In this document: positions 56,390 through 62,501 of the stretch, in pieces
Numbering within the stretch: the stretch's first letter is position 1
Layout: the number at the start of each line of letters is the position of its first letter
NCBI RefSeq assembly: GCF_014655295.1
Contig: NZ_BNBI01000014.1
Location: 1-64,000, forward strand
Length of the DNA: 64,000 nt
Source: Streptomyces fumanus
GTDB lineage: Bacteria; Actinomycetota; Actinomycetes; Streptomycetales; Streptomycetaceae
Reading direction: 5' to 3'
The notes under the pieces: generated by a model
What the model was told of the DNA's origin: nothing
What the model saw: only the letters and a program-made list of their open reading frames with translations
Databases searched by the model: none
Translations under genes and position numbers: made by a program

Positions 56390-56392
56390 GGC

Positions 56393-56722
56393 TCAGGCGG
56401 CCCCGTCCTGGATCCGCTCCACGGCGGTGGACTGGGCAGCGGCGAAGGACGTGCCCGAGGAGATGGTCATGGCGGCCGCCGCGGACACCGCGTCGGCCAG
56501 GTGCACCACGGCCTCGGCGAGCTGACGGTGCGATTCCTCGTAGTCCTTGGCGAACGTCTTGCCGTAGGCGTCACCGCCCCACACCGGGTGGGCCGGGTCC
56601 TGCCGGGTCGCCTCCACGAACGCGTCGGCCAGCTCCCGAGCCCGCCGGCTCACCTGGTCGGTCAGCTCGCCGCCGCGGACCATCTGGTCCGGCTGGACGA
56701 CGGTCTTCTCATCGTCAGCCAC
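56393..56722 (-). CDS. WXG100-like small protein
   Basis: A 109-aa helical protein with a W-G-G turn at residues 48-50 (PVWGGDAYGKTFAKDYEES) between two predicted helices, as in WXG100 T7SS substrates. It starts at GTG 56722, overlapping the upstream YbaB-like gene by 8 nt, and ends 3 nt before the ATG of the giant gene. Tight coupling suggests it is made in step with the giant protein. It may be its export partner or chaperone, as Esx-type proteins often form pairs with larger substrates (inference). Confidence 0.82.
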   Translation of the reverse strand: MADDEKTVVQPDQMVRGGELTDQVSRRARELADAFVEATRQDPAHPVWGGDAYGKTFAKDYEESHRQLAEAVVHLADAVSAAAAMTISSGTSFAAAQSTAVERIQDGAA

Positions 56723-57125
56723 GGCTGCTCCCGCCGCCCTTGCCGAGGTCCTCGACCCAGGTCGGTTCCAGCAGCTTGTCCAGGTCCAGTCCGCCGAAGC
56801 CGTCGCTGCGCACGCCGGAACCCAGGCCCGCCACCGACTCCATCAGCGCCGACACCTGTTCGCCGACCCGCGTGCGCGCCTGGGAGATGGCCTCCAGCAC
56901 GTCGGCGGCGAGCTTCTGCGCGGTCATCGTCCGGTGCTTGTCGCCGAGGAAGCGCAGGGCGGTCACCTCGCCCTGCGCGGTGACCGTCACCTCCACGGCA
57001 CGGTCGTGGGAACGGGCGGTCGCGGTCAGCGCCGCCACGTCCGTGCTCACCTTGCGCAGGGCCTCGTGCTGCTTGGTGAAGTCGGCGAGCGCGTCCCGCA
57101 TCTGACGTTCGAAGGACTGGTTCAC
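56715..57125 (-). CDS. YbaB/EbfC family protein (T7SS-associated)
   Basis: A 136-aa protein. It has an N-terminal helix (VNQSFERQMRDALADFTKQH), then the strand pattern VEVTVTAQGEVTALRFL and a C-terminal helix, which is the YbaB/EbfC fold. YbaB proteins bind DNA as dimers, and related proteins (for example EspL in mycobacteria) occur in ESX loci. GTG 57125 is chosen because GAGAG lies 6 nt upstream and the codon lies after the stop of the preceding gene. The longer frame to 57221 would overlap that gene with low-complexity sequence. The tail (DLGKGGGSSRG) is disordered. Confidence 0.8.
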   Translation of the reverse strand: MNQSFERQMRDALADFTKQHEALRKVSTDVAALTATARSHDRAVEVTVTAQGEVTALRFLGDKHRTMTAQKLAADVLEAISQARTRVGEQVSALMESVAGLGSGVRSDGFGGLDLDKLLEPTWVEDLGKGGGSSRG

Positions 57126-57175
57126 GGTTGCTCTCTCACTGGGATGCCCGACGGGGGACGGGGAACGGGGAAGGG

Positions 57176-60100
57176 TCATCGTCCGATCGACGCCGGCAGG
57201 CCACCGTCCTCGGTGCCCCACACGTCACCGTCGTCGTCCGCCCACGCCGACCGGGCTCCCTGCGTGGAGGGACGCACGAAGCCGCCCTGCCCGGTGCGGT
57301 CGGTCCGGTTGCGGCTGAGCAGCTCCTCCGGGTCCTCTTCCTCCTCCTCGTAGGGCTCCGGCTCGGCCGCGGCGGGCTGGGCCAGGTGCGGGGACGGGAA
57401 GAAGGCGCCGTCGGACTCGTCGTCCCCGTAGACCTCGCGGACGCGTTCCTGCTGGCCCTGTTGACCCTGCTGGCCCTGCTGCCCCATCCGGGCCATGCCC
57501 ATCATCATCATCGGGGAGAGCAGCCCGCTCAGACCGGGGTCGACGGCCGAGCCGCCCGCCGCGCCGCCCTGCTGGGAGGAGCCGGCCTGTCCGGCCGTGC
57601 CCTGGCCGAGGGCGGAACCGGCGTCCGAGGCCGGCACCGACCCCAGCGCCTCGGCGGTCGCCGGGCTGGGCACGGTCTGGAACTCCCCGTTGGGGCCGGA
57701 GACCGTGCTGCTGCCGTCGGGGAACGTCGTGGTGGTGAAGCCGTCCGTGCCGGTGGTGGCCGTGGCCCCGGTGGGGTAGTGGACCGTGGTACTGCCGTCG
57801 GGCCCCTGCGTGGTGAGGGTGCCGAGGCCGCCGAGGCCCGCGGAGGACGTCGGCAGGGTGGCCACCGGACCGGGGAGCGAGGTACCCGGGTCCGTGGTGG
57901 TCACGGTGCCGTCGGGGTGCAGGGTGTAGGTGCCCCCGTCGGGCAGGGTCGTGGTCACCGAACCGTCGGCGCCGATGCTCGTGGTGGACCCGTCGGGGTT
58001 GACCAGGGCCTGACCGGGGTCCAGGTGCGTGGTGACGGTCTGCCCCGCCGGGGTCTCGGTCGTCACCGTGCCGGTGTCGGGCACCAGCGTCGAGGTCGTC
58101 CCGTCGGGGAAGGCGGTGCTCACACTCCCGTCGGGAAGCTGGGTCGTGACACCGCCGCCCGGCGAGGTGAGCTGGGTGTGACCGTCGGGGTCCAGGGTCT
58201 GGGTGACACCGTTCGGATACTGGGTCACCGAGGTGCCGTCGGGTTGGGTGATGGTGGTGCTGCCGTCGGGGTGGGTGGTGAGGGAGGTTCCGTCGGGGAG
58301 TTGGGTGGTGACGCCGCCGTCGGGGGAGAGGCCGAGGGTGGAGCCGTCGGGGTGGGTGATGAACTGGCCGGGGTCGAGGGTGCTGGTGCTGGTGGTGCCG
58401 TCGGGTGTGACGGTGGTGAGGGTGCCGTCGGGGGTGAGGGAGACGGTTCCGCCGTCGGGGAGCTGGGTGGTGAGGCCGCCGAGGTCGCTGGTGACGGTGG
58501 TGGTGCCGTCGGGAGAGGTGAGCTGGGTGTGACCGTCGGGGTCCAGGGTCTGGGTGACGCCGTTCGGATACTGGGTCACCGAGGTGCCGTCCGGCTGCGT
58601 GGTCGTCACACCGCCGTCCGGGCTGAGCCCGATCGTGGAGCCGTCGAGGCCGGTGATCAGCTCCCCCGGCTCCAGGGTCGACGTGGTGGTCACCCCGTCC
58701 GGTGAGGTCTGTGTCACCGTGCCGTCCGGGGCGACCGTCAGCGAACTGCCGTCCGGGAGCCGGGTCACCACGCCGGCGCCGGTGCCGTCCTTGCCGGGAC
58801 CGCCGGTGCCGGTCGGGATCTGGGTGGTGGTCGACGGTGAGGTCAGTCCTGTCAGTCCTGTCAGTCCCGTCAGGGCCGCCGGCCCTGCCGTGCTACCGGG
58901 GTCGGCACCGGCGAGGAACGCCGCGCCCGTGTCGGCTCCCGCTCCCGTCGGATCCGTACCCGCGTCCGTACTGGTGAACGGGGACACCGGAGTCACGGTG
59001 ACGTCGGAAGGAACGGAGCCGGTGCCGGCCCCGCCGAGGTCGGTCAGGCCCGCGGTGTCCAGGGCCGGGACGGAGATCGCGTCGAGTGTCGAGGTGGTGG
59101 GGACGGAGGTGTCCGTCGTCCCACCGCCGGACGGTGCCTGCGGCAGCCCGGAGACGGACACGCCGTCCAGCGTGCCGGCATCGGTACCGCCCTGTCCGAG
59201 GCCGTCCGCCGCCGCGTCACCGAAGGCGGAGGTGCTCGTGCTCGGCGTGCCCACGGTGACATCGGCCGGGCCGCCCACCGTGGGCACGTCACCGGCCCCG
59301 GCCGTCAGATCGTCCGTGACACCCTCCGGCAGCCCGCTCACGAAGGCCGAGGTGTCCGGCACAGCGGTGCCCGTATCCCCCGCCGTGAACGTCGACGCGT
59401 CGGGCACGGCGGTGTCCGTGACGCCCGCCGTGAACGTCGACGCGTCCGGCACGCCGGTGTCCGTGACGCCCGCCGCCAGCGTCGAGACGTCCGGTACACC
59501 GGTGGACGCCGCCCCGTCCACCAGCGTCGACGCATCCGGCACGCCGGTGTCCGTGACGCCGCCCACCAGCGTGGAGGCGTCCGGCACCGCGGCATCCGTG
59601 ACGCCCTCGCCGAGGTCATGGACGCTGCCGCCGAAGCCGTCCAGTCCGGTGTTCAGGTCCTGCACGCTGCGACCCAGGGTCTCCACACCGTCTTGGAACC
59701 CGGACGTCTGCTGCGTGAGCTGGTTCTGCAACTGCTGCTGCTGTTCCTCGGCGATCTCCCTCTGCAACGCCTCGGCCAGACTCACCGCGGGAATGTCCTC
59801 GAACGCGAAACGGGTGTTCCAGGTGGGGTCGAGGATGCGGCTCCAGCCCTCGCTCAGCTCGGTGACCACGGGCACCGCGGGCTCGTCCAGATTGGCCCGC
59901 AGGTTGTTCGTCCAGCGGTCTACCGCCTCCTGCGCGATCCCCGACCAGGTACTGGTGTCCTTGAGGTTGCCCCAGTGCGGCGGCGCGGAGGAGAACCCCG
60001 GGGCGGCGCGCCAGCTCTCGACGCGCACGGCCTCGTGCCCGTAGGTGTCGGTCCGCGTCACCACCTGCACCCGGGAGGTGTTGTACTGCTTGATGAACCA

Positions 60101-60922
60101 GTCGATGTCCCACATCAGCTCGTTGAGGATGCTGCGGGGGTCGGCGGGCGGGACCCGGGGGATCGTCTGGCCGTCCGCCTCGTGCACGGTCACGGGCCGG
60201 CCCCGGCGCCACCAGAAGTCGCCGAACTGCTGGTACAGCTTGGTGTGCGCCTGGTGCAGCATGTTCTCCGCGCCGATCAGTTGGTCCCCGTGCAGGGTGG
60301 TCGCCGCGAACCCCGGGGTGGCGGCGGACTGGTACTGCGGCTGGAATCCGGCCGGCCTCAACTGGGCGAGGAAGTGCTCGTACCGGTCGTGCAGATCCTT
60401 CACCAGGTTGTAGAAGACCCCCGCGGCGGTGCCCTTCCAGGCGGCGTTCTCGTCGCCGAGGTGGTCGAGCCAGTGCTTGAGGGTCACCTCGTGGTGGTAG
60501 AAGAACTGCCCGGCGACGTCGAAGGAACGCGCCGCCTTCGCGAAGGAGCGCAGGTCCACCCCGTCCGTACCGGACGGTGCCCCGCCCGCGTCGGACGTGA
60601 CGCCCGCCGTGCTGAACTCGTTGACCAGGGTCTTGAGCGCCGCGTCACTGCGGGCGGCGTAGGTGTCACCGGCGGAGAGGTCCGCGTACCGGACGTCCGC
60701 CTGGTACATGTCCATACCCTTGCCGGTTAGGACGAAGTACTGGAACGTCGCCCCGTCACCGCGCAGTTCGTTGCGCGGGTGCAGTGACTTGTCGACCTTC
60801 TTGATGTCCACGTCGAGCCAGGGGATGCCGCCCTGCCCCTTGACCCCCGTGACCTCGGAACGCTCGGGCAGCGTCCAGCCGGTGAGCAGCTTGACGATGT
60901 GTTCCCAGTTGTCGGCGGCCAT
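57176..60922 (-). CDS. AAWKG-family T7SS-linked protein with tandem PDG beta repeats
   Basis: A 1,248-aa protein. Residues 1-400 form a helical domain with the AAWKGTAAGVF motif at 160-170, a WXG-like turn. A Gln-rich coiled coil follows (about 395-420). About six 15-aa repeats of TDTGVPDASTFTAG type come next (59335-59605). Then about 400 residues of roughly 10-aa PDG repeats (LPDGTSLTTHPDGSTTITQ) should form a beta-roll or spike. Near the C-terminus there is a QQGQQG run and an acidic stretch (EPYEEEEEDPEELL). The last residues, DVWGTEDGGLPASIGR, match a tail common in Streptomyces T7SS proteins. GGAG lies 7 nt upstream of ATG. I infer an exported surface protein. Confidence 0.88.
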   Translation of the reverse strand: MAADNWEHIVKLLTGWTLPERSEVTGVKGQGGIPWLDVDIKKVDKSLHPRNELRGDGATFQYFVLTGKGMDMYQADVRYADLSAGDTYAARSDAALKTLVNEFSTAGVTSDAGGAPSGTDGVDLRSFAKAARSFDVAGQFFYHHEVTLKHWLDHLGDENAAWKGTAAGVFYNLVKDLHDRYEHFLAQLRPAGFQPQYQSAATPGFAATTLHGDQLIGAENMLHQAHTKLYQQFGDFWWRRGRPVTVHEADGQTIPRVPPADPRSILNELMWDIDWFIKQYNTSRVQVVTRTDTYGHEAVRVESWRAAPGFSSAPPHWGNLKDTSTWSGIAQEAVDRWTNNLRANLDEPAVPVVTELSEGWSRILDPTWNTRFAFEDIPAVSLAEALQREIAEEQQQQLQNQLTQQTSGFQDGVETLGRSVQDLNTGLDGFGGSVHDLGEGVTDAAVPDASTLVGGVTDTGVPDASTLVDGAASTGVPDVSTLAAGVTDTGVPDASTFTAGVTDTAVPDASTFTAGDTGTAVPDTSAFVSGLPEGVTDDLTAGAGDVPTVGGPADVTVGTPSTSTSAFGDAAADGLGQGGTDAGTLDGVSVSGLPQAPSGGGTTDTSVPTTSTLDAISVPALDTAGLTDLGGAGTGSVPSDVTVTPVSPFTSTDAGTDPTGAGADTGAAFLAGADPGSTAGPAALTGLTGLTGLTSPSTTTQIPTGTGGPGKDGTGAGVVTRLPDGSSLTVAPDGTVTQTSPDGVTTTSTLEPGELITGLDGSTIGLSPDGGVTTTQPDGTSVTQYPNGVTQTLDPDGHTQLTSPDGTTTVTSDLGGLTTQLPDGGTVSLTPDGTLTTVTPDGTTSTSTLDPGQFITHPDGSTLGLSPDGGVTTQLPDGTSLTTHPDGSTTITQPDGTSVTQYPNGVTQTLDPDGHTQLTSPGGGVTTQLPDGSVSTAFPDGTTSTLVPDTGTVTTETPAGQTVTTHLDPGQALVNPDGSTTSIGADGSVTTTLPDGGTYTLHPDGTVTTTDPGTSLPGPVATLPTSSAGLGGLGTLTTQGPDGSTTVHYPTGATATTGTDGFTTTTFPDGSSTVSGPNGEFQTVPSPATAEALGSVPASDAGSALGQGTAGQAGSSQQGGAAGGSAVDPGLSGLLSPMMMMGMARMGQQGQQGQQGQQERVREVYGDDESDGAFFPSPHLAQPAAAEPEPYEEEEEDPEELLSRNRTDRTGQGGFVRPSTQGARSAWADDDGDVWGTEDGGLPASIGR
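58164..58594. repeat. 79-bp direct repeat within the PDG region
   Basis: Bases 58164-58242 recur from 58515 with about two mismatches, a period of 351 bp (117 codons). Both encode LDPDGHTQLTSP and the adjoining SVTQYPNGVTQ block. The stretch between them uses CCC for the Pro of PDG more than the flanks, which use CCG more. This suggests internal duplication or recombination. Confidence 0.75.
59335..59605. repeat. 45-bp tandem repeats (15-aa TDTGVPDAST unit)
   Basis: Six to seven copies of a 45-bp unit encode GVTDTGVPDASTFTA and variants. Two neighbouring copies near 59390-59480 are almost identical at DNA level. The array can change length by slippage or unequal crossing-over. Confidence 0.8.
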
Positions 60923-60967
60923 GGGGGATCTCCAGCGGACGAGGATCGTGAGGTGTGCGGACGGACG

Positions 60968-61411
60968 TCAGTACGTCGAGGTGGCGGACGAGGGGTAACC
61001 GCCGCCCTGCTGGCCGGTCATGGTCCCGTCGTACTCACGGATCGCGGTGAGGAACTTCTGCCCCTCCACCTGTTCCAGACTCTCCCCCTGGGTCTTGAGC
61101 ATGGACTCGATCACCTCCAGCAGGTTGGCCTTCAGGTCGTCGAAGGCACTGGAGTGGCGGTTGAGCACCGTGTCGATCGCCGCCGCGGCCTGTGTGGTGT
61201 GGGTGACCAGGTTCTTGCCGGAGGTGTCTCCGTCACCGGACAAGCCGCCGATGACGAAGGGGCCGGCCGGGGAGTTGGCCATGTCGTACAGCGACTGCCC
61301 CGTCTCGTCGGTGGAGGTGCGCAGCCGGACGATGTCGTCCTTGAACGGCTGGACCTCCTCGTCCACGAAGGCGCGGAGGGCGGGGGCGTCCAGCTTCGTC
61401 AGATCAGCCAT
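60968..61411 (-). CDS. Small helical T7SS-associated protein, 147 aa
   Basis: A 147-aa mostly helical protein (LRAFVDEEVQPFKDDIVRLR, then AAIDTVLNRHSSAFDDLKAN, then EVIESMLKTQGESLEQVEG) with a Gly-rich loop between helices (IGGLSGDGDTSG). The tail is QQGGGYPSSATSTY. No WXG motif is present. Its position between the Esx-like genes and the AAWKG gene matches small helical proteins of Streptomyces ESX loci. It may be a chaperone or co-secreted partner. AAGGA lies 5 nt upstream of ATG. I do not recognise a named family. Confidence 0.82.
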   Translation of the reverse strand: MADLTKLDAPALRAFVDEEVQPFKDDIVRLRTSTDETGQSLYDMANSPAGPFVIGGLSGDGDTSGKNLVTHTTQAAAAIDTVLNRHSSAFDDLKANLLEVIESMLKTQGESLEQVEGQKFLTAIREYDGTMTGQQGGGYPSSATSTY

Positions 61412-61491
61412 GGTGTTCCTTCAGGACCGCCGGGGAACCGGGGCTCCCCGGCGAGGGACGAGGGGTGGCGGACCGCCGTACCGACGGTGTG

Positions 61492-61806
61492 TCAGAACCT
61501 GATCGCTTCGAAGCCTTCGGCGTTCTGGTACACCGTCTTCTTGTACATGTCCCGGACGGTGTCCAGGGTCTCGGCGTGCCGCGCGAGGATGGTGGAGAGG
61601 GCCTGGACCTCCGCCTCCCACGTCGGCTGGACCTTCGTCATGTAGACGGTCTTGTCCGGACCCAGCCAGGTGGCCACGATGGGCCGGAGCTGGTCCTCCA
61701 GGTTGGTGATGACCTTCCTGATCTGCATGGTCTGTTCGGCCATCTCCGCGGCGAAGGTCGTGGCCTGGCCGTGGTCGATGTAGATGCCGTCTTCGGCGGC
61801 GCCCAT
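61492..61806 (-). CDS. WXG100 family T7SS protein (EsxA-like)
   Basis: A 104-aa protein with the W-L-G motif at residues 47-49 (IVATWLGPDKTVYMTK) joining two long helices, the standard hairpin of ESAT-6/CFP-10 proteins. Length is typical. The C-terminal helix has VYQNAEGFEAIRF but no clean YxxxD/E signal. AGGAG lies 5 nt upstream of ATG. It lies 41 nt after the second Esx-like gene, so the two probably form an exported heterodimer. Confidence 0.87.
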   Translation of the reverse strand: MGAAEDGIYIDHGQATTFAAEMAEQTMQIRKVITNLEDQLRPIVATWLGPDKTVYMTKVQPTWEAEVQALSTILARHAETLDTVRDMYKKTVYQNAEGFEAIRF

Positions 61807-61847
61807 GGGGTCTCCTGTTGTCGTCGGGGGCGGTACGGTCCGCCGGG

Positions 61848-62225
61848 TCAGCCCTGCATGACGTTGTAGGTGTCGTTCTCGATCGAGGAGCCGAACCCGG
61901 TGAGGTTGCCGCCCGAGTCGACGACCGCCTGCATGGCACCCGCCTGGACGTTGTTGGCGGACTGCATGCTGATACCGAGCTGGTTCTCCATCGCCGCGCA
62001 GGTGCTCTTGATGCGGTTGACCTCGTCCAGCCAGGTCTGCATCACGTTGGCGTAGGCGTGGCCGTCGGGGCCCTGGTAGTGGACCTGGAGGGTCTGCTTC
62101 GCCGTCCTGACCTGGTCCTGGATGGCGGTCAGGGACGACCTGGCCCCCTCCAGGAGGCTGATGGCCTGGTCGTAGGTGGCGGTGGACGAATGCTGCTGCT
62201 GTCCGGTGTCCGCGGGAGTGCTCAT
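61848..62225 (-). CDS. WXG100-like T7SS protein (EsxB-like, Y-x-G variant)
   Basis: A 125-aa two-helix protein. The turn reads HYQGPDGHAY at residues 49-58, so Tyr50 replaces the usual Trp of WXG. Helix 2 contains VMQTWLDEVNRIKSTC. The ATG at 62225 is chosen because GGAAGG lies 10 nt upstream; the ATG at 62234 would lie 1 nt from that SD, too close. It is the first gene of the long downstream operon and follows a 272-bp regulatory gap after eccB. It is the likely partner of the EsxA-like protein. Confidence 0.84.
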   Translation of the reverse strand: MSTPADTGQQQHSSTATYDQAISLLEGARSSLTAIQDQVRTAKQTLQVHYQGPDGHAYANVMQTWLDEVNRIKSTCAAMENQLGISMQSANNVQAGAMQAVVDSGGNLTGFGSSIENDTYNVMQG

Positions 62226-62341
62226 CGTGTCCATACCTTCCGCTGGTGCGGTGAGCCGGGGGGCCACGCTGCCGTGGCGCGGTCGCGAGGGGGAGTCACG
62301 CCGGTGCGCGCACGGCCCGCGTCGGATGCGGGTCCGACCAT

Positions 62342-62353
62342 ACACACGTGTGT
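62342..62353. promoter_or_regulatory. 12-bp palindrome ACACACGTGTGT upstream of the Esx genes
   Basis: Perfect palindrome 117 bp upstream of the EsxB-like start codon. A second CACACGTGTG site lies 112 bp further upstream. The cores match the CACATGTG palindrome before the beta-helix/AAA gene. This is a likely operator for the T7SS operon. The remainder of the 62226-62497 gap holds no ORF that I would call a gene. Confidence 0.55.
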
Positions 62354-62446
62354 GTCAGTCGAGCCATGCAGCAGGATCCTAGACCTCGTCTCCACCGCAC
62401 TACAAGCCAAGTCCCGCACACCCTGCCGTACCTGGGGTGAAGAAAG

Positions 62447-62474
62447 CGTGTGACCAGGTGAACTCACACGTGTG
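62447..62474. promoter_or_regulatory. CACACGTGTG palindrome with overlapping inverted repeat
   Basis: CACACGTGTG (62465-62474) is a perfect 10-bp palindrome. CGTGTGA (62447-62453) and TCACACG (62464-62470) form an overlapping 7-bp inverted repeat with a 10-nt loop. It lies just downstream of the eccB stop and could be either an operator or a weak terminator for eccB. Confidence 0.45.
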
Positions 62475-62487
62475 TATCCGTCGACCG

Positions 62488-62501
62488 GTGACACATGTCA
62501 C
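62488..62501. promoter_or_regulatory. GTGACA-N2-TGTCAC palindrome overlapping the eccB stop
   Basis: Two perfect 6-bp arms, GTGACA and TGTCAC, flank a 2-nt centre at the end of eccB. The CACATGTC core resembles the other sites, so this may be a third binding site in the same regulatory region. Confidence 0.35.

Noticed and set aside
13559..56389. That the giant frame is an assembly artefact or several merged genes
   Set aside because: The frame is open throughout with consistent codon use, domain order is coherent, and no internal SD-ATG or stop was noticed. Near-identical repeats at 14.9-15.6 kb and at the OTU copies could still hide a copy-number error.
57126..57221. Longer start for the YbaB-like protein
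   Set aside because: The extra 32 residues overlap the upstream gene and are low-complexity. GTG 57125 has a nearby SD-like GAGAG and begins the conserved helix.
58164..59605. CRISPR array in the AAWKG gene repeats
   Set aside because: The repeats are in frame, have no unique spacers of constant length and encode regular peptide units.
62226..62345. Upstream extension of the EsxB-like gene
   Set aside because: The extra residues are Arg/Pro-rich, cross the regulatory palindrome and lack an SD; ATG 62225 has GGAAGG at good spacing.
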